Positions 11,130 through 22,636 of a stretch of DNA of 64,000 bases are shown here, piece by piece. The notes beneath the pieces were generated by a model. It ran no database searches. It was given only the letters and a program-made list of their open reading frames with translations, and was not told the origin of the DNA. The DNA is from Anaeramoeba flamelloides. Lineage: Eukaryota > Metamonada > Anaeramoebidae. Location: assembly GCA_027625915.1 (NCBI GenBank), contig JANTQA010000023.1:5518001-5582000 (forward strand), in the 5' to 3' direction. Position numbers and translations under genes: made by a program. Positions within the stretch are counted from its first letter, which is position 1. Each line of letters starts with the position of its first letter.

Positions 11130-12796
11130 AAAAGATGATAATTTATTCCCATTTATAATAAAAAGGAATATCTGTCCAAAAAAAAATTAAAACTTTTGCC
11201 AAACTGTATTTGCCTATTTGACTTCTGACATTGAACGTTACTTTTGTTTGTTATTCTTTTATGTTTGAATTTTCGCTTTTTGGATAATTTGATAATTTTC
11301 TTCTTATTGTTATCAAAATGTGTTTGTCAAGAATTTTTATATCCACTAACTTCAAAATAAACAAACAAAAAGAAGATAGAAACATCTACTAAACTTTAAC
11401 AAAAAAAAACAAAGTTGAAAATACCTAAAAACTTCGCTTACAATTAAAATTCCACTTAGCTTTCCTCAACAAACTCCTCCTTCCTTAGTTCTGATCTGAA
11501 AATAAATTAATTAAATTTTGACCGTTTAATGACAAACATATTTTCGTATTTGATCTTTCTTTTCGAAAAGTTCTCATCATAAACTATTTACGGATTTGGT
11601 ACTCTTTTACCCAGGTAACCAATTTAAAGTAAAACAAGTATGAAGAGAATAGAATTTTTTGTACGGAAATTCCCATTAGAAACAAAATTATCAAATTAAT
11701 TATTGAAGAATTTACCTAAAGGTATACTTTTTCCAGTATAAATATGTAAATAGTCAATAAATGACTCAAAAATGGTTTGATTTCTTTACCCTTTTTCTCA
11801 AAATAAAAAGAATAACTTGATAGTTTTGAGAGTGATCCGTCAATAATTTAGAAAACTCATTTTAACTATTATATTGCACACAGTGCTTTTGTTTTACAAA
11901 TTGTAGAAATTTGCTATCTTCTATCTGACCCACTTTAAAACAATAAAATAATAAAAAAAAACGAAAAGTTCTCAAAGTTAACGATATTTTGGAAAGTTAT
12001 CTTAATTTCGAAATTGTTCACAAACAGCTAAAAATAACCACCTAATAAAACCCTCTGGTCAAGGTGTGTCCACTAACTCAAAGAGTCCACACCTTTCTTC
12101 AAAAAGTTATCAATTTGGAAACTTGTTGTTAAAATCTAATCTAATCACTTTTTCGAAAGATTAGTTTAGAGTAAACACTTTTGAAAAATTATTTTTCGAG
12201 TTTTGCAATTTGTTGATTCAAGTGAGTGTCAAAAAACACTGTCTCACCAAATTTCATTTTCAGATTGACAAAAGTACCCATTTTTAATTAAATTATTTGA
12301 AAAAATTATTTGCAAATACTTGAAAAAAAATTCAATTTAGTCTGAAGAATAACAATCAGGGTGCTTTACTAATCAAAATTTTGTTCTTATTATAACAAAA
12401 GGTAAGTGGAAAAAAATTTTTTAACAATAGAAAAAGAAGATATTAATTTTTTTTTTTATTTTATTAATTTAAAATATTGAAATGGAAGGGGAGCTCCAAA
12501 ATTGATTCTAAAAGAAATTTTTTCTGCTCAAAAAAACTTTCAAGATCAAAGAATTTTTTGAAAATATTTTTGGGCAACTAAAATCTCGATAAATTAAATT
12601 TTTAAAGCTGTTTACTGTGTAAATACAAGTGGTTACAATGAACATATGATGGAATTGAATTCCATCACAAATTTGTATTTTCCAAATAAACAAAATTCTC
12701 ATAATTCATTTTCATAATTTTCTCAAAACTTTTATCCGCTTGTTATTTTTGATATTTTTTAACTTGTTTATTTTTCATCATAACAATTACACAAAG
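10342..12796. other. Intergenic, no confident gene
   Basis: AT-rich spacer upstream of the homeodomain gene. A forward open frame at 10840-11190 contains some non-A/T codons (KQPPTVNWKCCANS) but then degenerates into an A-run. A possible minus-strand terminal exon at about 11453-11491 (SELRKEEFVEES then stop, after a TTATTTTCAG acceptor) is noted but not supported by a family match. A small perfect hairpin around AAGGTGTG...CACACCTT lies at about 12060-12098. Confidence 0.4.
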
Positions 12797-14002
12797 ATGA
12801 ATTTTGGATTAGACAATTTAAATTTTAACTTTCAAAATACTTTACAATCCTTTGAACCATTAAATTTTCAAGAAGAAGAAGAAGTAAACATTTTTGAAAA
12901 TGGCTTATTACAAGCTACTCTTCCACAAGCCTTTGAGCAAAAGTGGGGAGAAAATTCCGAAGCAGTAGGGAACGTAGAAGAATTGAATTTCCAATTTTCA
13001 GCAGAATCATTAGAATTTGAAGAAAAACAAAAATTAATACCAAATTTTCAAAGCAATTTTGATGGGGGATGCGGAAATAATTTTACTGTTCAAAGACAAA
13101 AAAGCCAAACGATCAGCTTTTTTGGACCAAATTGTGTTTGGGACATTACAAATAACAGTCCAGGCAAAGAACAAAATTTAAAGCAACAACTGTCACTCGG
13201 CGAAGAAGAAGGAGAAGAAAGGATCAACAAAAATGGAAATGAAAATGAAAACCAAAATGAAACTGAACAAGATGAGGATCTTTACAATCAACCACAAATT
13301 TTGATGTTTCCAACATACGGGGCCATTAACGAGGAAGAAGAAAACAACTTGAATTATAGTTTTACCAATTTTCTTGAAAATTCAGAGCAAGTAGAAGAAA
13401 ATGAGACAAACTATGTGAACACCGAATACTTCCAAAACGAATTGGACCTTTATTCTTTAAATAACAACTTGAAAGAATCAACAAATGTTATCAACGAGAG
13501 AAAAAGGGATCACTCACAAACAAATAAAACCAGAGAAGAGCAAGAGCAAGAGCAAGAGCAAGAGCAAGAACCAAGTCAAAAACAAAATGACTACCCAGAC
13601 CTTGACAAAATCTCAACAAGTAATTTGCTTGACGAAACAAAAAGCAATTCAAAAACAGGAAAAAGTACAGTTTATGCAAGGGAAATTGATTGGCAAAGAA
13701 AAACTTTCAAAATCAAAAAAATTGGAACCAAAGTGCTTATTTTGAAAAGAAAGAGAAAACCACGATCACAAAGGCTATACACATCCCGGTATGGTAAAAG
13801 AGTTTTAGAAAGATGGTTTTTAAGACATTTAAAAGATATGGGTGGCCCCTACCCTTCAAAGCGCCAAAGGAAAGCATTATCCCGCCGCGCTGATATTCCT
13901 CAACTGCAAGTACAAAGATGGTTTGGACAACGGAGAAGAGTCCAAAGATTACGCTGGGAAAATGATGAAGCACCAAAACCAAATTGGATCGACCAAGATT
14001 AA
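12797..14002 (+). CDS. Homeodomain-like transcription factor, acidic N-terminal region
   Basis: The frame is open from 12740, but ATG 12797 (MNFGLDNLNF) is the likely start: the 19 residues before it are the hydrophobic kind that A/T spacer encodes. Product about 401 residues. The first 300 are Asn/Glu-rich and acidic, with a Glu-Gln repeat near 250. A basic stretch (KRKRKPRSQR, about 315-325) may be the nuclear signal. Residues about 322-385 are a homeodomain: helix 1 LERWFLRHL, a loop with PYPS (351-354) as in TALE/KN-type homeodomains, helix 2 KRQRKALSRR, and helix 3 LQVQRWFGQRRRVQ. Trp375 and Phe376 correspond to canonical W48 and F49. Position 51, almost invariably Asn, is Gln378 here. 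It probably acts as a DNA-binding regulator in the nucleus; targets are unknown. Single exon, no upstream promoter motif recognised. Confidence 0.85.
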   Translation: MNFGLDNLNFNFQNTLQSFEPLNFQEEEEVNIFENGLLQATLPQAFEQKWGENSEAVGNVEELNFQFSAESLEFEEKQKLIPNFQSNFDGGCGNNFTVQRQKSQTISFFGPNCVWDITNNSPGKEQNLKQQLSLGEEEGEERINKNGNENENQNETEQDEDLYNQPQILMFPTYGAINEEEENNLNYSFTNFLENSEQVEENETNYVNTEYFQNELDLYSLNNNLKESTNVINERKRDHSQTNKTREEQEQEQEQEQEPSQKQNDYPDLDKISTSNLLDETKSNSKTGKSTVYAREIDWQRKTFKIKKIGTKVLILKRKRKPRSQRLYTSRYGKRVLERWFLRHLKDMGGPYPSKRQRKALSRRADIPQLQVQRWFGQRRRVQRLRWENDEAPKPNWIDQD

Positions 14003-16381
14003 TTTGGTATTTATTTATTTTTATTTTTCTCTTGGGATAGGATCTTTAAATTTCCGCCAAGGGATTCTTAAATTAAATACTTTTTTTTTTTTTTATTTAT
14101 TTTTTTTTCTTTGATCCCAAGAAACAAAAAATACTTTTAAATTTTAGTGAATTAATAAAAAATAATTAATTATTTTTTATTAATTTTACTTCATTTTTTG
14201 GAATAATACAAATTAATAATTTAATATTAAAATGTTATTAAGTAATATAAATTACACACATATTCGGATTTCTTTACGAATAATGGATTATTGTAGAGTA
14301 ATATTGATTATTATTAATTTGAAAAATAAAATTTTGAAACCATAAATATCATTTTTTATATTTTTTTAATTTTTTGTTTTTCATGGAAAAATTGTTTTCT
14401 TAAGTAACAACTTTGCTTTATAAACCATACCCTGGGATTTGAATAAGAAACCTAGTACCTACCTTTCATGAGATTTTTTTTTTGTATATATTAGATAACT
14501 TTTATTCCTTGTCAATTGTAAAAATGGTAAATATTTATTTTTTTTTAATATTTTTTACCCTGAATGAATTTTCTTTCTATTTGGAAAGAAGAGTTATGAT
14601 GTAAAAAAATCAAGTACCTCCGTACTAATACTGTGATACTGAAACACCCCAGTAAATGTAACTTGAAAATAAAGAGGAAAAATAAAATGAAACAAATATC
14701 AAGGTTTAAAAAAAAAAAAAAACTAAACTATTTAACTGTCAAATTCGCCCAATATTTTTTTTCAAATATCAATTGATTTTTTATAATCTACTTTGAAGAA
14801 AAAAGACGATAAAAACAGAATATTATTAATCAAAGAATAGTTGACACATGTATAAAATTAAACCATTCAATTATTAGATTTTTTTAAAAATTGAAAAATT
14901 AAATAATACTTTGTAAACCACTTTTTTAAGAAAAACAACAAATGTTAATTTTGATCTTTGTATCGAAGAACCAAATAATATTCCAATAGAAATAAATATG
15001 ATTTCACTACAACCATTTTGACTATTTCAATAATATTAGAATAACATATTTTTATCAAGTAATTAAAGATCTTGCAATAAAAAATAATTATTTAAATGAA
15101 TTATCTAAAAAATATTGAAAAGGAGTAAAAATGTGATTAAATGATATCAAATATTGAAATTTTCATTTTTTCTTCTAATATTTTTTTAAAATACTTTCAA
15201 CTCAAGTAATTCTATTCACAACAACCCGTATATCATGCTAGAAAATGGTTTAGATCAATAAAGAAAAAATTGAAAATAAAGTGAAATTTTTTTTTCATCT
15301 TTTAATGTAAAAATCATCGAAAATTTCTCAAATCATTTTTGTCCTTTTGGATCTCTCCAAAACAACTTTTCATAAAAGCTATTTTCGTTTTTTTTTGTTG
15401 TTTTTAATAATCAAACTCAAAGATTTGGTGTTTATGGATTTTGGGTACAACTTTGTTTAAATTTGATTGAGTTAGTTCAAAAATAGGGTGATTGAACTTG
15501 GAAGATTGTAGAAAAATGATTTGACAAAACTATCATATGTAAAGACTGTTTGATTTAGAAAGTACAAGTTTTTGCGGAACTATATTTTTCGAAAACAACA
15601 AATTAAAAACCTAAACCATTGTTGACTGAAAAAAAAAAACGTGTTAAAAAAACTCCAGCTATTAACAAAAACAACAAATAAAATTTCGAAAAACACAAAC
15701 AAAAACGTCAATACATGTTATTGAAACAACTTGAAATTGATATTAATTTCCTTCTGTCTTATTGAGATGATAGTGATAATTTTTAGAAATTAGATACTTA
15801 AGATTCATAACCGAAACACTTTATTGTCAAATATACTTGGTACAATAATCACAACATAATTTCCAAAAATCGAAATGTTTTAACCATATGTAACACTTCA
15901 TTTTGATCCTTTGAAATAGAACAATTTATCAACAGGAAAAATCAGTCAAAATCATGGATTTTAAATTTATTACGAAAATTGAGGAGAAAAAAGTTTAATT
16001 TCAAGGTCCAAAATGATCAAATTTATTTGGATTTCACTTACCAAAACCATCTTATCTTATTTCCTTTCAGAAATAGTCTTCAATGTATGTGAAGGAAAAA
16101 TAATTACGTAATGGTATTTAATTCCAAAGTACACACTTTTTGAGACTAATTGTCCAAACCAAAATTGGATTTGATAAAAAAAATCAAAAAACTAAACATT
16201 GATGAACTATTATATTTCTCAATCCCAAGTCGTTTGTTTTAATAAGAAACTCTATTTTTTTTGGTTTAAGTCGTCACAACCAAATAAATTGTTTAAAATC
16301 ATCATTTTTTCTCGTATTCCGAAATACCTTTATTTCTAAATAGTTTTGAAACACAAAACAAACCAGAAAACATAAAAAAAA
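14003..16381. other. Intergenic between homeodomain and DUF3626 genes
   Basis: AT-rich spacer. The only structure seen is the dispersed repeat at 15350-15735, listed separately. No exon is recognised on either strand. Confidence 0.5.
15350..15735 (+). repeat. Partial relative of the 9309-10341 element
   Basis: It matches the right half of the 9.3-10.3 kb TIR element in the same orientation, including GATTGTAGAAAAATGATTTG, the GAACTATATTTTTCGAAAA block, two A-rich tracts and the terminal CATGTTATTGAAAC. The terminal repeat has drifted from CGGGTTATTGAAC. A degenerate left end may be present near 15215 (CAACAACCCGTATATC). Confidence 0.5.
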
Positions 16382-17650
16382 ATGGAAATTCTTCAATTAA
16401 TGTTTCCTGATCTCTCTATTGAAGTCCTCATTGCTGCACGAGAAATCAACAACAACAATCCCGAGCAAACAGCAGACTTTTTACTGGATCCTAAGAATGT
16501 TACGATGCTTGTTGAATCATTTAGCATCCAGACCGGTTCTGGTGTGAATTCTGACAATTTTGAGGAGAAAAAAAGCCCGAGGAAGCAACCAAATGAAGAA
16601 CAGAACAAGCCGAAAAGGAAAAACGAAACCAAAATTGATGAAGAAAAAAATAGCGATTGGAGTGATGATACGGATGACATTACAACAACTGACAGCTATC
16701 CTACTGTGACAGATGAAGAAGACCGTGACGAGTTTCTTGACGAAAATAGTGAGGAATTTGTCTCTGAAGACAATGACGATCTCTTCGTTATCAAACAAGA
16801 TAGCAAGTTACTTGGGATGTCCAAATTTGATCCCAAGGACTATGACAAAAGAAAGTCCTTTTTACCGCCAACTGAGGAAGTTAAGGGGCTACTAACCTTG
16901 AACCCAAGGCAGACTACTGTCATGAAGTATGTAGTCTCAGTCTCAAAAAAAAAATCTGAAGAAGCATATTCACAGGTATTGGACAAACTTGCAAAAATGA
17001 AATTTAATAAAAATGATTTGGACAAAACCTTGATCTATATCCGTGACGCGGCTCCTGTGATAATCCATTTCAATTCAAACACTTTTGACAAGCTGTTAAA
17101 CGACACCCATTACCGTAACTTATTTGAAATTAACAAGCAGAAATACAATAAGAGCAGTGGTAACCGTGTGCACCACGAGTCCCAATTGTTTAACAACATC
17201 TACGAGAAATTTGGGACACGAAATCATTGCGACCCCTTTGAAAGGCCCAAATATGGCTCCTTAAATATTGTGAACGATCAGAAAGGAGTCAAATGTTGTT
17301 CTTGCTATGGCGAGTGCCATATGGAATTGAAAGGAGTCAAATTGAGAACCACTTTCGCGAACATGGATTCCTTTCACACCAAAAATTTGGCATCCTGTGA
17401 ATATTACTGTCACGTGCTCTCAGAATTTAGCGAAAAAGAGCTCAAAGCAATTGTGGAAGTAGGCACAGGAAGAGCCACATGGAAAAATAGCTCACTAATC
17501 GCGAATTATAAGGAATGCCAAATACACGGGCCTGTGAAGCTCTCTGAAAATATTAAAGTGATCGCTTTCCCCGAGAATTTGAAATCCAAATTTTCGAAAA
17601 AAGTCCACCAATTTGCAAAGATTAATAATTGTGCTGTTAGATGGTTTTAA
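16382..17650 (+). CDS. CUE-domain protein with DUF3626-like C-terminal domain
   Basis: Encodes 422 residues in one exon, starting at the first ATG after an A-run. Residues 3-36 form a CUE ubiquitin-binding helix bundle: MFPDLS (7-12) and the di-leucine in DFLLD (32-36) fit the MFP...LL signature. Residues 52-150 are an acidic/basic disordered linker. Residues about 190-400 match the DUF3626 family, known mainly from bacteria: IRDAAPVIIHF (220-230), DTHYRNLFE (241-249), ERPKYGSLNIV (287-297), a Cys-rich CCSCYGECHMEL, LRTTFANMDS (321-330) and CQIHGPVKL (379-387). The DUF3626 function is unknown; conserved His/Cys/Asp/Arg residues hint at an enzyme, but I assign no reaction. CUE suggests recruitment to ubiquitinated cargo. 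The bacterial flavour of the C-terminal part could mean ancient gene transfer. The CUE call is firm, the DUF3626 call fairly firm. Confidence 0.85.
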   Translation: MEILQLMFPDLSIEVLIAAREINNNNPEQTADFLLDPKNVTMLVESFSIQTGSGVNSDNFEEKKSPRKQPNEEQNKPKRKNETKIDEEKNSDWSDDTDDITTTDSYPTVTDEEDRDEFLDENSEEFVSEDNDDLFVIKQDSKLLGMSKFDPKDYDKRKSFLPPTEEVKGLLTLNPRQTTVMKYVVSVSKKKSEEAYSQVLDKLAKMKFNKNDLDKTLIYIRDAAPVIIHFNSNTFDKLLNDTHYRNLFEINKQKYNKSSGNRVHHESQLFNNIYEKFGTRNHCDPFERPKYGSLNIVNDQKGVKCCSCYGECHMELKGVKLRTTFANMDSFHTKNLASCEYYCHVLSEFSEKELKAIVEVGTGRATWKNSSLIANYKECQIHGPVKLSENIKVIAFPENLKSKFSKKVHQFAKINNCAVRWF

Positions 17651-20600
17651 GGACTACCCTTACAATTTACCAATTTGTCTCAAAACTATTTGTTCCAATC
17701 TCATTTAAAATGTAAAGTAATGATATTTAAAATATTCTCCAATTGGATCAAAAAATCATTTTATATCATTTTTTAAATGGTAAACGAACAAGAAATTTTG
17801 AGATACGCAAACTCGAACACCTTATTAAGGAACGGGAAAATGAAAAAAAAAAAAATAATCACGATTTTTAACATTAAGGGAATAGTCTCTATTAATTTTT
17901 TTTTTTGTCCAATAACTAAATAACAAATCCTTATCTTGAAATATGTTTAGAATTGAAAATAGACAGGTTTTTTCAATGTTAGAACTTTTAGTTCTTGTTT
18001 TTATAAAATTTTACAATTCTGTCAAAAAAAGTGACTTTTAAAAATTTTTTTTTGAAAAAACGATCTTGAACGATGAGAATTTTTTAATTAATTTTGGATT
18101 TAATTATTTTCTCAAAAATAATATTTATTCTCATTTTTAAAAACGAAAAAATAATTTAAAACTGCTTAATATTTTCTCTTTCACTTCTGTTCATCCAACT
18201 TGACTCTATAAAGAACTCAATTTGTTTTATCAATTATTACTTTTTAATAAAATAGTTCTTATTCTTTTCTTTGATTTTTTTTGACTCTGATAAAAATATT
18301 TGGAATGATAATTTGGGAACACTTAAAAAAACTTCAAATTCAACAAAAACAAAAGAATGTAAACTCAAAAAGTAGATTCATGAAAAAAAAGAATGGTACA
18401 AGAAAAGAAAGAAAATCTTTTTTTAAGAGTAAAGCATATATTGTATATTTTTTTTCGAATCAAACTGTTTTTTCATGCAAATCCAAAAAAACCTTTTCAA
18501 GTTTATTTTTCAAACTATTTTTTGTACGTCTTCTACAAACATAATAAGGTTTTGCTTTCTTGCTCATATTTTTTTTTATATTTTGTATTTTTGCGAAAAG
18601 TTGAAAAAAAGCAACTTTCAAAAAAGTGAAAAAAAGGAAAAAATATTTTATTTCTATAAAAACAATAACTAAATTTAATGAATGTTATTTAGCGAGATTT
18701 CATTACTATACTATCAAGTTTTTCACTTTGATTTGAAATCTAAGTAATTAGCAAAAACAATTCTAAATCTCTATTAAATTTACCAAAAAAAATTTAATAT
18801 AGACTAGTCCCTTAAAAAACACACTCTCAATAAACAACTTTTAAGCTTAATGATCGTAGTGCCAATGATTTTTGATCATTGACTTACTTTGGATGGCTTA
18901 GATTGTCTCCAAAAACCATCTAACAGTTCCAGCCTTACAGATGAAAATTTATCTACATAGAAATTGGCTATCTATTATAAATTAGTGTTTTTTGTAATAG
19001 AAAATTCAATTTCAATCATAAGATAAAATTTTCAAATGCTCTTACTTTATTCGAGTTATATTATTTTTTGTGTAAAAGACATGACAAAAATTAAATTTTC
19101 TCAAGAAAAGAAATCACAGAAACTTGTAAATTTGATAGTATTTTTCGATCACGGTTTTTAAATTGTAAAAACCTGAGATTTTTTCAATTTTGGAAATTGA
19201 TGATCCACATTAATTAAAGTTTTTTTCTTAATTTTTTTGTCAATGTCCAAAACCAATGGAACCAAAGGAACCAAAGGAACCAAAGGAACCAAAGGAACCA
19301 AAGGAGCCATAACTTATTTTTTAATCTTCTATTATAAATTTTACAGTTTATGGTAAACTTTCATATTCCATTTTACAGTTTGTTGAACAATATAATATTT
19401 CAGAATATAAATTCAATTTCAAGATTCTTATAAACATTCACGGTAGAATTGGAATGGCTGTATTAATTATTACAAAGGGGTTGTAATTTTGGCTTATTTT
19501 TTTAGTTCTTTTTGTTTATCCTTGAATTAAATCTCCCAGCCATAACTAAGATGGGGGTGTCTCCTCGAATTGTTTTTGGAACAATATGATCAATGCCAAA
19601 CGTACTTTTCATTTTTAATGGGCATTTTTAATAAATTTTTTTTTATTGGGATCGTTTCTCTCAAAACAAAATTTCTTTTATCAAGATAAATTGGGTTGAG
19701 GTTGCATGGAAATCTTTTGAAGAATTTTTCATTCAAAGGATCCAATAGTAATTAAATTTGCAAACAATTGGTTAGTTTTTTTAGTTTTTTTTATTTAAAA
19801 AAAATATTGTGCGTGTAAGTTGAGAAAAAATGATCTTTTAATCTTGGAAATGGGAATTTTAGTGGATTTAATCCAATACCGAACTAATTACCGTGACATA
19901 ATTCAAAAATCTCTTGGTTTAATATAACAAAGGTCTAGCCATCAAAAATTTTCCATTTTCTCCATTTGTACCTTTTAGGTTAAAATGGCAAGTCTTCTCA
20001 CCTAAATCATATACCAAAAATAAATAGATGAAACCATTCAACATGGTCTCAAGGTTTTTCACTTTCACCTAAATTGAAATTTTCTCAAAAAGCAGTTTTT
20101 TGCAACCTACTTTGACATGTAAGAAACGAGGAAAGAATAATTCGGTCAAAAATTTCATTTTTTCCTACTTCGATCTCACTGAATAAATATTTCTGAGATG
20201 TGCCAACCCTCGTAATCCTCTTTTATCCCGGGGCGTTATCAAATTTCAATTGCAAATGTAGTACTTAACTTTAGTTATTTGTTTTTGGTTTTGTTTCTCT
20301 TCTCTCTTTATTATTATTTTTCATTTAAAATTAATCAAAAAATTTTGAGAAAATCAATACATTTAAAATTTAAATATAATTTACACAAAATATAAAAACA
20401 GAATTATTCAATTTTGAGAACGATGTATAATCTCAAAATAATGAAAAAATATTTTTTTCATTAAAATTCCATATAAAAAATTAATTTAAAATAAAATATT
20501 ATTTATTCATTTTTTTAAAACAAAAATTGATAAATTGTTTTTGTATAATATTTTTTGAGACAATTAGAGTAAAATTTGAATTGAAAATCGAGTATTTCGG

Positions 20601-20709
20601 TGCATATTAGTTTAAAAAAAAAATAAAAAAAATACAGCCATGCCAAACTTGGTTCCAAAGAAATTGAGAAATTTCACTAGATGTGTTTAATAGAAATGGA
20701 GAATCTATC
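17651..20709. other. Intergenic, no confident gene
   Basis: AT-rich spacer with long A and T runs. It contains the 9-bp tandem repeat at 19258-19308. Forward open frames at 18.28-18.67 kb are Lys/Phe-rich products of A/T runs and are not accepted as genes. Confidence 0.5.
19258..19308 (+). repeat. 9-bp tandem repeat (GGAACCAAA), about 5.5 copies
   Basis: GGAACCAAA is repeated with almost no variation; the last unit is GGAGCC. Two forward frames are open through it: ATG 19243 gives a 37-codon frame with Gly-Thr-Lys repeats, and ATG 19256 gives an 18-codon frame of Lys-Glu-Pro repeats ending right after the array. Coding status is unknown. Confidence 0.85.
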
Positions 20710-21459
20710 AAATATTCCCGAAAATACCCGAAAATCGAAAATACCCGAAAATTTTTTAACCACGAAAAAACACTTTTGAACAACTTCTATGAAACACTGG
20801 AGTCTAATACTGAGTATAAAGGTAAATTTGGCCTTTATTTTTGAAAAAAAATTTTTTTCTGAAAATATCAAAATTCAAAACAATTAAATTTTAGGGAATG
20901 GTATTCAACCCATTTTGTGTGAAAGGAATAAGTATCCTGGACGACTGTAACTGTTTTGATCATTTCGAAATAGTATTAACTAAATGAGAGAATATGTACT
21001 TGAATTGAAAATTTCTAATTGTTTATCATTACCGATAATTTTGTAATATTAAATACAATCCAAAAATAACAGAGTAATATCTAATCGTACAACACATACT
21101 TATATCCGACATAAGGTGACCCAAGCCAAACTTTATTTAACTTCATATTCAATAAAAGGAACTGGTTTAACCAAAATAGACCCATACCAAACCAAACACA
21201 ACCCTTACCAATACCCTGGTATACCTATACACTTACCCTAATAAATACCAACAATTACTCAAATATACTCAAAATGTACCAAAACCTCTTTAGAGTAGTT
21301 TAAAGTAGAAAATTCAAAAAATAAATATTTTGTCTCAAAGTAAAATTGTTATTTTACCGTTAAACTGAGTATATTGGTACTAATGTTTCATAGAAGTTGT
21401 CCATAACGTGTTTTTGTGGTTAAAAAATTTTCGGGTATTTTCGATTTTCGGGAATATTT
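20710..21459. mobile_element. TIR element of about 750 bp with about 95-110-bp inverted arms
   Basis: The left arm (20710 to about 20818) begins AAATATTCCCGAAAATACCC and includes TTTTTTAACCAC and CAACTTCTATGAAACA. The right arm (about 21366-21459) carries the same in reverse order: TGTTTCATAGAAGTTG, GTGGTTAAAAAATTTTCGGG and CGGGAATATTT. The left arm has one extra ACCCGAAAA unit. The interior is non-coding, partly rich in CCAAAC/CCCTAA-like motifs (about 21120-21260). It resembles a non-autonomous DNA transposon (MITE-like). Target-site duplication is not clear. Confidence 0.7.
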
Positions 21460-21493
21460 CAAACACCCGAAATGGAACCAAAAAATTTTTAGC

Positions 21494-21667
21494 TTTTTTT
21501 TTTTTTTTTTTTTTAATTTATAGTTTGTTCAGGTATTTCTTTTAATGATTATCAACTCTAATATGAAGTTTATTATTTCTTATATTTCTAAACAATCTAA
21601 ATTCAGTTGATTAAAAAAAAAAAAGTGACTTTTTCATTTGTAACAAAGCCTCTTTGAGCGAAATGGA
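21494..21667 (-). repeat. A-tailed dispersed repeat, copy 1 (reverse orientation)
   Basis: It matches the reverse complement of 44663-44830 along about 170 bp; shared blocks are TATTATTTCTTGTATTTCTAA-like, AAAAAGTGACTTTTTCATTT and CTTTGAG(C/T)GAAATGGA. The T-run at 21494-21514 corresponds to the A-rich 3' tail of the other copy. Two copies in opposite orientation with A-rich tails suggest a retroposed (SINE-like or LINE 3') sequence. Confidence 0.6.
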
Positions 21668-22636
21668 ATAGATTTATATTTTGGTAAAAAAAATAAGCAA
21701 TGGTTCATCCAGTAGTAATATTCCTCAAAATTTTAATTTACAAATAGAAATATTTCAAAGAGAAAATTTTATTTGAAATATAAAAAAAATTGAAGTTATT
21801 TTTTTATTTAATCTGAGGAGACTCATTCAGAATACATTTCTAATTACAGTTTTATATTACAGATCAATCAATATATAACATAAATCGTTTTTCATTCAAA
21901 GGAGTTGAGCTGTATTGAGTGAATTACATGTGTTCAAAGGATTTGATAACATATAAGCAAAAAATAATTATTTTGGAAATTTTATAAATTTTAATCATTT
22001 TTTCTCCTTTTTTTCTTGTTTTCAATTATTTTTTGATAATTTAATCGATTTTAAATTTTTTTATTTTCATTAATAAGATCGGTGGTCATTTGATAAAAAC
22101 ATGTTATTTTAAGGTTAATGAAGAATTTAAAAATGATTGTTGAGATATAATATTGATTTCTATTGGAATTTTATTTGATCTTCAATTGAAGAATGTATTG
22201 AACATTGTTTTTTTTCTCAATTGAGTTACCGAAGAATTTTTTTTTCAATTAATAAGAAAATATATTTATTGAGTAGATTTACTCAAGGTGAATATCGAAT
22301 ATTCCCCAATGTGTAAACTTCTTCTTAAAACTTATTGATTATTCAAAGGTTAATTATCAAAAATAATTAATAATATTTTTAAAAATTTAACAGTAGTTTC
22401 TTCAAAAATGTAATTTTTATTCATAAAATTCTAAAAATAAACTCATATTAATCCCTTTTTATACTCTCTTTCTTTTACCCCCCCTCCCCTCTTCATTTTT
22501 TATTTTTTTTCTTCAGAAAATTTTATTTTTTTATGATTTTTCATTTATTTGATTTTTGAAGGGAATAAGTCAAATTATTTTTATCTGATGAGTTTTTTTT
22601 TAATTATTTATTTTATTTATCTTAAAAACATACAGT
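21668..22636. other. AT-rich spacer, nothing recognised
   Basis: No gene or repeat is recognised here. A C-rich blip (CCCCCCTCCCC) lies near 22481-22494. Confidence 0.5.

Noticed and set aside
10840-11190. 116-codon forward frame starting at TTG
   Set aside because: The first third looks somewhat coding, but there is no ATG, no family match, and it runs into a long A tract. Kept only as a remark.
12060-12098. Hairpin that might be part of a tRNA or small RNA
   Set aside because: Only one stem is evident, without A/B boxes or a cloverleaf. No tRNA, rRNA or CRISPR array was found anywhere in the window.
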